Made by a program: the position numbers and the translations under genes. A model generated the notes under the pieces. That model saw only the letters and a program-made list of their open reading frames with translations. It ran no database searches and had not been told where the DNA came from. A stretch of DNA of 64,000 bases from Larkinella soli. GTDB taxonomy: Bacteria; Bacteroidota; Bacteroidia; Cytophagales; Spirosomataceae. The DNA lies in assembly GCF_003703975.1 (NCBI RefSeq), contig NZ_QTJY01000005.1, forward strand, positions 124,001-188,000. The letters run 5' to 3'. Shown piece by piece: positions 35,201-46,059 of the stretch (within the stretch, counting starts at the first letter, position 1; each line of letters begins with the position of its first letter).

Positions 35201-35208
35201 TACTTTTG
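35201..35208 (+). promoter_or_regulatory. Candidate -7 box of the amylase transcript
   Basis: TACTTTTG matches TAnnTTTG and lies 168 bases before the amylase start codon. If used, the message carries a leader of about 160 bases that includes the terminator hairpin at 35324-35359. Apart from this box and the two hairpins, the 342-base gap 35035-35376 shows no gene. Confidence 0.4.
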
Positions 35209-35323
35209 TCCCGTTCGTCTTACCGATCTATGATAAAGAAGTATCGCTAAAGGTGTCAATCGAAAGGCCGGACGACACTCCCATCAACAAACGCTTTCAT
35301 TCAGTGCTAATCCTATGAGAAAC

Positions 35324-35359
35324 GGGCATAGCGGGTCTTTCCCGCTATGCCCTTGTTTT
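35324..35359 (+). terminator. Rho-independent terminator just before the amylase gene
   Basis: GGGCATAGCGGG (35324-35335) pairs perfectly with CCCGCTATGCCC (35341-35352) over a 5-base loop and is followed by TTGTTTTA. It ends only 17 bases before the amylase ATG. It therefore either ends the sensor transcript or acts as an attenuator in the amylase leader. Confidence 0.75.
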
Positions 35360-35376
35360 ACGCGCGAACCAAACCT

Positions 35377-36972
35377 ATGCACCGGCCCGGAGGTTTACTG
35401 CTCAGTTTTGCATTCTTTTGGCTTATGATTCATCCCGCTCCGGCCCGGACGGCTTCCCGTACCTCCTCCCCTTCTCCCGGCAGTACCGGCGTTCATTACG
35501 AGATTTTCGTCCGCGCGTTCTGCGATTCCAACGGCGACGGCATCGGCGACCTGAACGGCGTCACCTCCCGGCTCGACTACCTTCAGGACCTGGGCGTTTC
35601 GGCCCTCTGGCTCATGCCCGTCAACCCGTCGCCGAGTTACCATAAATACGACGTAACCGACTATTACGGGATCGATCCGGAATACGGCACCCTCGATGAT
35701 TTCAAACGGCTGGTGGATGAAGCCCACCGGCGCGGGATCCGGGTGATCATGGACTTTGTGATCAACCATACCAGCAGCCGGCACCCCTGGTTTCAGGAAG
35801 CCTGCAAAAGCCGCGAGAACCCCTACCACGACTGGTATGTCTGGATGACCCGCCAACAGATTGACTCCCTCAACATCGCCACCCGGGAGATCACGGCCGA
35901 TTCGCAGGAACGCAGCCCCTGGCACGCGGTGCCGGGCGCGCCTTTCCCTGAACGCTATTACGCGCTGTTCTGGAGCGGAATGCCGGACCTGAACTACGAC
36001 CACCCGGCCGTCCGGAAGGAAATTTATAAAGCCGGGGCCTACTGGCTGAAAGAGATCGGCGTGGACGGGTTTCGGCTCGATGCCGCCCGCCATATCTACC
36101 CCGACTGGGAGGAGCCGAAGAACCATCAGTTCTGGGAAGAATTCGGCCGCGAGATGGAAGCCGTCAAACCGGGAGCCTACACGGTGGGCGAGGTCTGGAC
36201 GAGCGCCGAGCGCATCGCCCCCTACTTCCGCGGGCTAAAGGCAAACTTCAATTTCGACCTGAGCCTGGCCCTCCAGGAACTGATCCCGAAGGAACGCGAT
36301 TCGGTCGAGATCGTGCGGATGCTACTGCACAATCGCTCCGTCTTCGAGCAGGTGAACCCGAATTTCCTCGACGCCATCATGCTCACCAATCACGACCAGA
36401 ACCGCATCGGCAGCGTGCTGAAGGGCAACGCCGACCATCTCAAAGTGGCGGCCAACCTCCTGCTGACGCTCCCCGGCAACCCGTATCTGTATTACGGCGA
36501 GGAGATCGGCATGCTGGGCATGAAACCGGACGAAAACATTCGGGAGCCGTTTCTCTGGGACGAAAAAGGCCGCGATACCGGGCGCAGCCGCTGGCGCAGG
36601 CCCAAATTCTCGACCGACAGTACGGTGGTTCCGCTGGCCCGGCAGCAGGCCGACCCGCACTCCCTGTTCCACCATTACCGCCGGCTGATCCACTTCCGCA
36701 ACGGCCACCCCGTCCTGAACGACAACCGAAGCCGGCTGGAGGGCAGTGAGATCCGCCAGAAGGGCGTGATCGCGTTCCACCGCCGGTCCGGCGACCGTTC
36801 CGTGCTGGTGCTCCACAACCTGACCAAACGCGGCATGGACGTGCTGCTGTACCCGGCGGCCGAAGCCGAGGGCAAAAAGATCGTTCTGGATACGCAGGGA
36901 AAAGCCCGGCTGATCAAAGGCGGCAAACTGCGGCTGCCCGCCTACGGGTGCGTGGTGCTGGAGGATAAATAA
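35377..36972 (+). CDS. Exported GH13 alpha-amylase family glycosidase
   Basis: This protein of 531 residues has an N-terminal hydrophobic signal (LLLSFAFFWLMIHPAPA) and then the GH13 barrel. All four conserved regions are present: DFVINH, GFRLDAARH with nucleophile Asp235, VGEVW with acid Glu272, and LTNHDQNR with Asp340. SNGDGIGDLNGV near the N-terminus is the calcium-binding loop typical of GH13. A C-terminal beta domain ends the chain. It should cleave alpha-1,4-glucan in the periplasm or outside. The ATG at 35377 is preferred over 35347, which lies inside the terminator hairpin. The upstream starch-sensing regulator is the natural controller. Confidence 0.92.
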   Translation: MHRPGGLLLSFAFFWLMIHPAPARTASRTSSPSPGSTGVHYEIFVRAFCDSNGDGIGDLNGVTSRLDYLQDLGVSALWLMPVNPSPSYHKYDVTDYYGIDPEYGTLDDFKRLVDEAHRRGIRVIMDFVINHTSSRHPWFQEACKSRENPYHDWYVWMTRQQIDSLNIATREITADSQERSPWHAVPGAPFPERYYALFWSGMPDLNYDHPAVRKEIYKAGAYWLKEIGVDGFRLDAARHIYPDWEEPKNHQFWEEFGREMEAVKPGAYTVGEVWTSAERIAPYFRGLKANFNFDLSLALQELIPKERDSVEIVRMLLHNRSVFEQVNPNFLDAIMLTNHDQNRIGSVLKGNADHLKVAANLLLTLPGNPYLYYGEEIGMLGMKPDENIREPFLWDEKGRDTGRSRWRRPKFSTDSTVVPLARQQADPHSLFHHYRRLIHFRNGHPVLNDNRSRLEGSEIRQKGVIAFHRRSGDRSVLVLHNLTKRGMDVLLYPAAEAEGKKIVLDTQGKARLIKGGKLRLPAYGCVVLEDK

Positions 36973-36979
36973 TAGAGAG

Positions 36980-37363
36980 CTACTCGAGGTCAACCACTAC
37001 CAGTCCCTCTACTCTTGAGAAATGCTTTACATTTAAAGTGGCAAGCTGCATATCATACACTAGAGCAGTTGCCGCAATGGCCATATCGGCAAAACCGATC
37101 TGTTGATTTTTCCGTACCAAGTCTCGTTTAATTTTTGCGGTCGTCACGGCGACTTCGTCGCCAAAAGGCAACAAGACAACCGATTCGAACAAACTGGCCC
37201 AAAACTCATCCTGAAGTGATGAACTCCCAACGATAATTTCGTACTTGGTCAGCGCGGAAACGGCAATGTCCGGATACCGCTTTATCAACCTGAAGAACGC
37301 GGTTTTCGTTTTTTCCGATTTCCTGAAATAATCAATCAGAATGCTGGTATCAATCAGGATCAT
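36980..37363 (-). CDS. vapC: PIN-domain ribonuclease toxin, VapC-like
   Basis: This 127-residue protein has the PIN acidic residues in order: Asp5 (MILIDTSILID), Glu42 (TKYEII) and Asp93 (GFADMAIAATAL). This matches type II VapC toxins, which cut tRNA or rRNA when the antitoxin is lost. The length is typical. The reading frame overlaps the upstream antitoxin gene by 14 bases, as expected for a toxin-antitoxin pair. Base use is somewhat more AT-rich than in the neighbouring amylase gene, which would fit acquisition by transfer. Confidence 0.9.
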   Translation of the reverse strand: MILIDTSILIDYFRKSEKTKTAFFRLIKRYPDIAVSALTKYEIIVGSSSLQDEFWASLFESVVLLPFGDEVAVTTAKIKRDLVRKNQQIGFADMAIAATALVYDMQLATLNVKHFSRVEGLVVVDLE

Positions 37364-37577
37364 GCTCGCCGGTTTGGTCTAACTCAGCCCGATTCTGAAG
37401 GTACTGGTCGTAGTCGGAGGCCGTCCAGGTGGGGCCATTCAGCAACAAATGCTCTAGCTTACCGGCCCGGCTTTTTCCCTCCTTTTGTTCCGTCAATGCA
37501 ATCAGCTTTAAATCAGCCAGATCCTTTAACAGCCGGACTGCTTTCGGATTCAATATCTGCACAGAAAAAGTCTGCAT
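37350..37577 (-). CDS. Antitoxin partner of the VapC-like toxin
   Basis: This 75-residue protein lies directly upstream of the toxin and overlaps it by 14 bases. It starts with MQTFSVQILNPKAVRLLKDLADLKLIALTEQ, a beta-strand plus helices, and ends in a charged tail (QNRAELDQTGEHDPD) that may wrap the toxin. It does not show the usual AbrB or ribbon-helix-helix pattern clearly, so its class is uncertain; similar short proteins accompany PIN toxins in Bacteroidota. The identification rests mainly on position and overlap. Confidence 0.75.
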   Translation of the reverse strand: MQTFSVQILNPKAVRLLKDLADLKLIALTEQKEGKSRAGKLEHLLLNGPTWTASDYDQYLQNRAELDQTGEHDPD

Positions 37578-37638
37578 ATCCCAATCGTTTGGCGCAAATA
37601 AGTCATTTGACGGATAACAAACAATAAGCTCCAGGGGC

Positions 37639-38595
37639 TCACCTCCCCTTCGCTTCTTTCTTGAAAACCAGGTTCCAGCCGAAGATCAGGAACAGGGCCA
37701 GGAAGAACAGGGGCAGCAGCACCTTGAAGCGGTCGCCGGCATACCCCACGGGCATGAAATCGTCCAGTGCCGGGTCATACAGAACCTCAAGGCGGTCTTT
37801 GGGCTTCAGCCGGTCGTAATCCTGCTCCCCGATGGGGATGATCCGGGTCTGGTTCCGATACCGGAAGGAAGCCTCGTAGCGGTACTGGCGGAAGGAACTG
37901 GAACGGGTGCGGGACCGGCGGCTCAGGCTGTGCCGGTCGGTGCCTTCCACCGTAACGGTCATCGGGCGGCCGTTGTCACGCAGCCGGTTCCAGTAGTTGT
38001 AATACTGAATGGTGTCGTAGGTGAAGAACACGGCCAGCGCCCCCAGCACCAGTACCAGCAGGCCCCGGGCCAGGATCGTGATGAAGGTCCAGCCGGTCAG
38101 CAGCACCAGCAGGCTGCCCGCGAAAAAAAAGATGAAACAAACGGCCAGGATGACTCCGCCCAGCAGTTTGTGTTCCAGACTCAGCCCCTTCGTCGTGCTC
38201 CATTCGATGAGCGGTGAAACCACCCGGCTGGGGGGCCGTTCGACGTGAATCTGGCGAAACTGATCCAGCTGCGGGTGGTAAAGCAGCCGGACCCGGTCGC
38301 CGACGCTCACCCAGGCGGTATCGAACACATACCGGGTCGTATAGGTTTTGCCCTGATACGGGAAGTGGATGTAATGGCTGTTGCCGATGCGGTCCCGCCA
38401 GTCGTGCTGTTCGTAGGTGGTTTCCGACACCTTCACCTGAACCATCTTTCCTTCCCGGATGAAGCGGTTCTGGAGCTTTTCGTCCTCATAAAAATACCAG
38501 ATCAGCCAGGCCGCGCCCGCCGAGACGGCGATCATGACCAGCGCAAAGACGATCTGGTAGAGTTTGCCAAGGAAATGAAGGATTCGGCCAAACAT
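37639..38595 (-). CDS. DUF3592-like membrane protein with two domains
   Basis: The 318-residue protein has hydrophobic helices near residues 12-34, 145-170, 175-197 and 290-310. Between them are two soluble domains of the DUF3592 kind. The first has YIHFPYQGKTYTTRYVF and VGDRVRLLYHPQLDQFRQI. The second has YEASFRYRNQTRIIPI and LKPKDRLEVLYDPALDDFMP. The function is unknown. The second domain is clearly related to the small protein encoded just upstream (38650-39108), so a duplication has occurred. The two genes are 54 bases apart on the same strand. Confidence 0.75.
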   Translation of the reverse strand: MFGRILHFLGKLYQIVFALVMIAVSAGAAWLIWYFYEDEKLQNRFIREGKMVQVKVSETTYEQHDWRDRIGNSHYIHFPYQGKTYTTRYVFDTAWVSVGDRVRLLYHPQLDQFRQIHVERPPSRVVSPLIEWSTTKGLSLEHKLLGGVILAVCFIFFFAGSLLVLLTGWTFITILARGLLVLVLGALAVFFTYDTIQYYNYWNRLRDNGRPMTVTVEGTDRHSLSRRSRTRSSSFRQYRYEASFRYRNQTRIIPIGEQDYDRLKPKDRLEVLYDPALDDFMPVGYAGDRFKVLLPLFFLALFLIFGWNLVFKKEAKGR

Positions 38596-38649
38596 GAATG
38601 CTGTCGTCGGACGGTAACCCGGCTAAAAATAAGGAAGTTACCGAAGAAA

Positions 38650-39108
38650 TCAGCAATACCGGCAAAATCCAAGACGCAGCAGGCCGAACAACAGCAGCCA
38701 GCCGGCGACCGGCAGGAGCATCAGCCGGGGTTCCGGGCGGGCGTCGGTCGGCAGAAACGCTTCCTCCGCCGGATCGTAGAGGACCTTCACCCGGTCCGCG
38801 GGTTTCAGCCGCCGGAAGTCGTCTTCCGTGATCCGGACCGTTTGGGGGCGGTTCTTGTACAGAAAACGGGCCTGATACCGATACGTCTGCGTCCGGTTCC
38901 GGAAGGAGCCGCGCCCGGCCGGCTTCCGGCTGAGGCCGGTAACCGTTACTTCCAGCGTTTGTCCTTGCCGCCGGACCCTCCGGTGGCCGAGGGTTTCCCG
39001 CAGGGCCTCTTCCGTTAAAAACAGCGTACAGGCCCCCATCAGAAGGAGCAGGAAGCAGGAAAAGCGGCCGGAAGCAGACCGGCCTGCGGAGGACAGGAGC
39101 GGAAACAT
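38650..39108 (-). CDS. Small DUF3592-like membrane protein
   Basis: This 152-residue protein has a helix at about residues 15-33 and one at about 128-146. Between them lies a domain with YQARFLYKNRPQTVRITE and LKPADRVKVLYDPAEEAFLP. This aligns block by block with the second domain of the neighbouring 318-residue protein. No function is known for the family. The start at 39108 (MFPLLSSAGRSAS) gives a short arginine-containing tail before the first helix, placing it inside the cytoplasm. It is divergent from pyrB. Confidence 0.7.
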   Translation of the reverse strand: MFPLLSSAGRSASGRFSCFLLLLMGACTLFLTEEALRETLGHRRVRRQGQTLEVTVTGLSRKPAGRGSFRNRTQTYRYQARFLYKNRPQTVRITEDDFRRLKPADRVKVLYDPAEEAFLPTDARPEPRLMLLPVAGWLLLFGLLRLGFCRYC

Positions 39109-39230
39109 GGTCGGAGATAGTTAAAGTTGGTACCGAATCGGCTCCCTTCTATCTGCCTGTTTCTAAAAAGGTTAACAGGTCATGAACCGCTATTCCGAAA
39201 AAACCGGCCCGAAACCGGACGGACCGGGAT

Positions 39231-39260
39231 TTTGAAACCGTCCCTCAGACGCTATCTTTG
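39231..39260 (+). promoter_or_regulatory. Promoter of pyrB
   Basis: TTTG (39231-39234) and TATCTTTG (39253-39260), separated by 18 bases, are an almost ideal Bacteroidota -33/-7 pair. The start codon at 39285 follows the box by 24 bases, so the leader is short and holds no attenuator. Confidence 0.7.
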
Positions 39261-39284
39261 CCAAACTTTTCCCTGCGCTCCGCC

Positions 39285-40205
39285 ATGCAACAACTCAGCG
39301 TCCGACACCTGCTGGGCATTAAAAACCTGACCGAAAACGACATCCAACTGATTCTGGATACGGCCCGCGAGTTTAAAGACGTCATCAACCGACCCATCAA
39401 GAAAGTACCCTCGCTGCGGGACATTACGATTGCCAACGTTTTTTTTGAGAATTCGACCCGCACGCGGCTGTCGTTCGAACTGGCGGAGAAGCGGCTTTCG
39501 GCCGATGTGGTCAACTTTTCGGCCTCGGGCAGCTCGGTGAAAAAGGGGGAAACGCTGCTCGATACGGTCAATAACATTCTGGCGATGAAGGTGGACATGA
39601 TCGTCATGCGCCACAGCAGCCCCGGCACTCCGCACTACCTGTCGGGACGGATCAAAGCCAACGTGGTCAACGCGGGCGACGGCACGCACGAACACCCCAC
39701 CCAAGCCCTGCTCGACTCGTTTTCCATCCAAGACAAACTGGGCGACGTGGCCGGCAAACGCATCGCCATCATCGGCGACATTCTGCACTCCCGGGTGGCG
39801 CTTTCCAATATCTTCTGCCTTCAGAAACAGGGGGCCGAGGTGATGGTGTGCGGCCCCACGACGCTGATTCCCAAATACATCGGTCAGCTGGGCGTCAAGG
39901 TTTCGCACGACGTGCGGGAGGCCCTCAGCTGGTGCGACGTAGCCAACGTGCTCCGGATTCAGCTCGAACGGCAGCAGATCAAATACTTCCCTTCACTGCG
40001 GGAATATTCGCTTTATTTCGGCATCAACAAAAAAATGCTCGACGAGCTGGACCGGCCCATCGTACTGATGCACCCCGGCCCCATCAACCGGGGCGTCGAA
40101 CTGACGTCGGATGCCGCCGACTCCCACCATTCCATCATTCTCGATCAGGTCGAAAACGGCGTGGCCGTCCGGATGGCGGTGCTGTACCTGCTGGCCCAGC
40201 TCTGA
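39285..40205 (+). CDS. pyrB: Aspartate carbamoyltransferase catalytic subunit
   Basis: This protein of 306 residues has the length of PyrB and its signature sites: FENSTRTRLSFE with Ser57 to Arg61 for carbamoyl phosphate, SSVKKGE with Ser84 and Lys87, GDGTHEHPTQALLD with His137 to Gln140, and HPGPINRGVE near the end for aspartate. It catalyses the first committed step of pyrimidine synthesis, carbamoyl phosphate plus L-aspartate to N-carbamoyl-L-aspartate, in the cytoplasm. No pyrI is adjacent, and no pyrR or other pyr gene is nearby. An in-frame TTG at 39258 lies inside the promoter and is rejected. Confidence 0.97.
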   Translation: MQQLSVRHLLGIKNLTENDIQLILDTAREFKDVINRPIKKVPSLRDITIANVFFENSTRTRLSFELAEKRLSADVVNFSASGSSVKKGETLLDTVNNILAMKVDMIVMRHSSPGTPHYLSGRIKANVVNAGDGTHEHPTQALLDSFSIQDKLGDVAGKRIAIIGDILHSRVALSNIFCLQKQGAEVMVCGPTTLIPKYIGQLGVKVSHDVREALSWCDVANVLRIQLERQQIKYFPSLREYSLYFGINKKMLDELDRPIVLMHPGPINRGVELTSDAADSHHSIILDQVENGVAVRMAVLYLLAQL

Positions 40206-40217
40206 CCGACCCGACCG

Positions 40218-41411
40218 TTACATCGCATCCGCTTTATAGGCATACACCCAGGCGGCCGACTTTGCGCTCCGCTTCAGGAAAAACGGCAGGATCAGGTCCC
40301 GGAACCAGAGGGCTATGGGATGCGTGACGGCCTTGCGGCTGCCGATCCGACGGGCCTGCTGCACCAGCTTTTCGACCCGCTCCCGGCGACGGCTCTGAAA
40401 CAGTGCAAACGCCCCCTCGAAATCCGGTACCTCCCGCAGGCATCGGGCCAGCACGGCGGCATCCTCCAGCGCCAGCGAGGCTCCCTGCCCGGCATGGGGC
40501 GAGGTGGCATGAGCCGCATCCCCGATCAGGCAAACCGGCCCCTTATGCCATCGGGGCAGGGAAGGCAGGTCGTAAATTGGCCACCGCCCGATCCCGGACG
40601 ACATGGCCCGCAGAATGGCCGGAATCGGCTCCGGGTCCTCGCCGTGCCGTTCCAGAAGCAGGTCTTTCCATGGCCCGTCCGGAACCGCTCTGCGTTCCTC
40701 CTCCGCCGGTTCGTCAGACACCGCCACGTTGCTGAACCAGTATACTTCTCCGTCCGGTTTGGCCAGATAGCCGAAAAATGCCTTCTTTCCGAACGTCATG
40801 TGCATGTACCCCGACGACCACAGGGCCGGATGGCAGCGCACGAAACCGCCACAATCCACCAGCCCGGTATAAGACGGCTCGGGGGCGGCCGGAAAGGTAA
40901 GCCGGCGCGTGCGGGAGTGAATACCGTCGCAGCCGATCAGCATGTCTCCTTCGGCGGTGGTGCCGTCGGCGAAATGGGCCGTCACGCCCTGAAAGCCCGT
41001 GGGCCGGATGTCGGTAAGTTTTTTGCCGTAATGCACCGGAATATTCCGGCGGAGCACTTCCTCCCGCAGCACTTTCTGCAGCTGCCCCCGTTTGATGACC
41101 ACGCTGCGGCTGCCGAACCGGTCCGCTTCCCCCTCGTTTTCGACCACGCCCAGCCGACGGCCCTCTCCGTTGAAGAACATCATGCCTTTGACGGGAAAGC
41201 CCCCGGTTTCCACCGGCTGACCGATTCCCAGGGATTTCAGCACGTTCATGCCGTTGGGGGCCAGATTCAGAAAGGCACCGGCTTCGTCCTCCGGACCGGG
41301 CCGGGCTTCGTAGATTTCGGATTCGATACCGGCTTTTTGCAGAAACAGGGCCAGCGCCGGGCCGGCAATGCCGCTGCCGATGATGAGCGCTTTGCGGGGA
41401 GAGGTCTTCAT
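40218..41411 (-). CDS. FAD-dependent monooxygenase (PHBH/TetX type)
   Basis: This protein of 397 residues belongs to the group A flavin monooxygenases. It has the ADP-binding GSGIAGPALALFLQKAG near the N-terminus, a DMLIGCDGIHSRTR DG motif, and CLIGDAAHATSPHAGQGAS, the GD motif that holds FAD ribityl and pyrophosphate. Enzymes of this class hydroxylate aromatics or modify antibiotics such as tetracycline with NAD(P)H and O2. Whether this one is a TetX-like enzyme cannot be told. An earlier in-frame start at 41477 is rejected because a -7 box lies between the two. It is convergent with pyrB. Confidence 0.87.
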   Translation of the reverse strand: MKTSPRKALIIGSGIAGPALALFLQKAGIESEIYEARPGPEDEAGAFLNLAPNGMNVLKSLGIGQPVETGGFPVKGMMFFNGEGRRLGVVENEGEADRFGSRSVVIKRGQLQKVLREEVLRRNIPVHYGKKLTDIRPTGFQGVTAHFADGTTAEGDMLIGCDGIHSRTRRLTFPAAPEPSYTGLVDCGGFVRCHPALWSSGYMHMTFGKKAFFGYLAKPDGEVYWFSNVAVSDEPAEEERRAVPDGPWKDLLLERHGEDPEPIPAILRAMSSGIGRWPIYDLPSLPRWHKGPVCLIGDAAHATSPHAGQGASLALEDAAVLARCLREVPDFEGAFALFQSRRRERVEKLVQQARRIGSRKAVTHPIALWFRDLILPFFLKRSAKSAAWVYAYKADAM

Positions 41412-41431
41412 GGATCGTCGTTTGGAAGCAT

Positions 41432-41439
41432 CAAAAGTA
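41432..41439 (-). promoter_or_regulatory. -7 box of the monooxygenase gene
   Basis: On the minus strand TACTTTTG matches TAnnTTTG and lies 20 bases before the start codon at 41411. No clear -33 element is seen. Confidence 0.5.
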
Positions 41440-41529
41440 GACGTGCACCGGAGAGCAGTCACGCCCTTGTTCGCCAACGCCGGTTTTTAGCCGACGGGCC
41501 GACGATTTCGGCGGATTAATCGACGACCT

Positions 41530-41562
41530 TTTGCCGTTACCTGCCGATTTTTTTTAGCTTTA
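41530..41562 (+). promoter_or_regulatory. Promoter of the cysteine hydrolase gene
   Basis: TTTG (41530-41533) and TAGCTTTA (41555-41562) are separated by 21 bases. The -7 box differs from consensus only in the last base. The start codon is 29 bases downstream. Confidence 0.5.
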
Positions 41563-41591
41563 GCCCCTCACTTCAAACCATATCCAAAACC

Positions 41592-42232
<641 letters not shown>

Positions 42233-42233
<1 letters not shown>

Positions 42234-42339
42234 ACCACCCCCCGACCCCCTCCTTGGTAAGGAGGGGGAGTGCTCCGCCACTTCCACGTACCGCGAAGCC
42301 ACCCCCTCCTTGGTAAGGAGGGGGCCGGGGGGTGGTTTC
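42233..42339 (+). repeat. Two-hairpin palindromic repeat element, copy 1
   Basis: The element has two hairpins of the form CCCCCTCCTTGGTAAGGAGG, at about 42246-42268 and 42302-42324. They are joined by a core containing GTGCTCCGCCA (42270-42280) and GCGAAGCCACC (42293-42303). The outer ends, AACCACCCC and GGGGTGGTT, are also inverted. It abuts the stop codon of the hydrolase and probably acts at the 3' end of its transcript. The same core is found inverted at 60118-60156. Confidence 0.8.
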
Positions 42340-42397
42340 ATAGACTCCGTCTATAATCCATAAAAACAATTGATTTTTTCAATTACCGGCAACCATT

Positions 42398-42405
42398 TAC
42401 TTTTA
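42398..42405 (+). promoter_or_regulatory. -7-like box of the catalase gene
   Basis: TACTTTTA differs from TAnnTTTG in the last base and lies 25 bases before the ATG at 42431. A TTG at 42370-42372 is 25 bases upstream, longer than usual. Confidence 0.4.
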
Positions 42406-42430
42406 GCGCTCCATCTAACTACTCCCACTC

Positions 42431-43942
42431 ATGAGCGACGAAAGCAAAAAGTTAACCACTGCCTCCGGACGTCCCTACTTCGAGAACGAAAACACCCAGT
42501 CGGCCGGACCGCGCGGTCCGCTGTTGCTGCAGGACTACATTCTGCACGAGAAAATGGCGCACTTTAACCGGGAGCGGATTCCGGAACGCGTCGTTCACGC
42601 CAAGGGGTCAGGCGCTTTCGGTACCTTCACCGTCACCCACGACATCACCAGGTACACGCGGGCAAAGCTGTTCAGCCAGGTCGGGAACCAGTGCCGGGTG
42701 CTGCTGCGCTTCTCCACCGTCGGCGGGGAGAAAGGCTCGGCCGATACCGAGCGCGATCCGCGCGGCTTTGCGGTCAAGTTCTATACCGAAGACGGCAACT
42801 GGGACCTCGTGGGCAACAACACACCGGTCTTTTTCGTGAAAGACCCCAAGAAGTTCGGCGACTTCATCCATACCCAGAAACGCGACCCGCGCACCAACTG
42901 CAAGTCGCCGACGATGATGTGGGATTACTGGTCGCTGAACCCCGAATCGCTCCACCAGGTGCTGATTCTGATGAGCGACCGCGGAACGCCCTACAGCTAC
43001 CGCCACCTGAACGGCTACGGCAGCCACACGTTCAGCCTCATCAATGCCGGTAACCACCGGGTGTACGTCAAATTCCACTTCAAGACCCTCCAGGGCATCA
43101 AAAACTTCAGCAGCGAAGAAGCCACCGAGATGAAGGGCAAAGACCCGGACCATGCCCAGCGCGACCTGGTCGAAGCCATCGACCGGGGCGAATTCCCGCG
43201 CTGGAGCATGAAGATCCAGGTCATGACCGAGGAGCAGGCCCGCAGCTTCGCCTTCAACCCGTTCGACCTGACCAAAATCTGGCCGCACGCCGACTACCCG
43301 CTCATCGACGTCGGAACGCTGGAACTGAATGAGGTGCCGGCCAACTACTTCGCCGAGGTGGAGCAGTCGGCTTTTGCCCCGGCCCACATCGTCGACGGCA
43401 TCGGCTACTCGCCCGACAAGATGCTCCAGGGACGGCTGCTTTCCTACCCGGATGCCCACCGCTACCGCCTGGGGGCCAATTACGAGCAGATTCCGGTCAA
43501 CCGCTGCCCGTTCGCGGTCAACAACTATCAGCGTGACGGCGCCATGCGGGTCGACGGAAACGGCGGCAGCTCGCCCAACTACTGGCCCAACTCGTTCGAC
43601 AGCATCCGGGCCGACCCGTCGTACCGGGAGCCGGCCCAGACGCTCGAATCGACGCTGGCCGACTGGTTCGACCGCAATGCGCCGGGCGAAGACGACCACT
43701 ACACCCAGCCGGGCTGGCTCTACCGCAAGGTGATGAACGACGTCGACCGGCTGCACCTCGTCCAGAACATCGTGGGCAGCATGAAGGGCATCGAAGGGCC
43801 GAAGAAGTCGGACATCATCAACCGGCAGCTCTGCCACTTCTTCCGCGCCGACGTGCAGCTGGGGCTTTCCATCGCCCAGGGCCTCGGCGTCGACGTAGCG
43901 GACTTCATGCCGTCGCTCACCACGAACCGGGTTGGTGCGTAA
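42431..43942 (+). CDS. katA: Haem catalase (small-subunit type)
   Basis: This 503-residue protein is a monofunctional haem catalase. The distal site has His56 ([13 protein letters not shown]) and Asn129 ([11 protein letters not shown]), and the proximal haem ligand is Tyr339 in [14 protein letters not shown]. The length matches small-subunit catalases of about 480-510 residues without the C-terminal flavodoxin-like domain. It breaks hydrogen peroxide to water and oxygen in the cytoplasm; no signal peptide is seen. The start [10 protein letters not shown] is supported by the tight match of [22 protein letters not shown] to the family. It has its own -7-like box and a terminator, so it is monocistronic. 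Confidence 0.96.
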   Translation: MSDESKKLTTASGRPYFENENTQSAGPRGPLLLQDYILHEKMAHFNRERIPERVVHAKGSGAFGTFTVTHDITRYTRAKLFSQVGNQCRVLLRFSTVGGEKGSADTERDPRGFAVKFYTEDGNWDLVGNNTPVFFVKDPKKFGDFIHTQKRDPRTNCKSPTMMWDYWSLNPESLHQVLILMSDRGTPYSYRHLNGYGSHTFSLINAGNHRVYVKFHFKTLQGIKNFSSEEATEMKGKDPDHAQRDLVEAIDRGEFPRWSMKIQVMTEEQARSFAFNPFDLTKIWPHADYPLIDVGTLELNEVPANYFAEVEQSAFAPAHIVDGIGYSPDKMLQGRLLSYPDAHRYRLGANYEQIPVNRCPFAVNNYQRDGAMRVDGNGGSSPNYWPNSFDSIRADPSYREPAQTLESTLADWFDRNAPGEDDHYTQPGWLYRKVMNDVDRLHLVQNIVGSMKGIEGPKKSDIINRQLCHFFRADVQLGLSIAQGLGVDVADFMPSLTTNRVGA

Positions 43943-43970
43943 TTCACCCTAATCCATAGTAGTCACCCGA

Positions 43971-44002
43971 AAGCGCGGACAGATTTGTCCGTGCTTTTTT
44001 TT
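43971..44002 (+). terminator. Rho-independent terminator after the catalase gene
   Basis: AAGCGCGGACA (43971-43981) pairs with TGTCCGTGCTT (43986-43996), with one G-T pair and a GATT loop, followed by a T-run to 44002. Confidence 0.85.
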
Positions 44003-44036
44003 AACTTACTTCGTCAACATTTCACTTTGTGAGTCC

Positions 44037-46049
<2,013 letters not shown>

Positions 46050-46059
46050 AACCGGCGGC

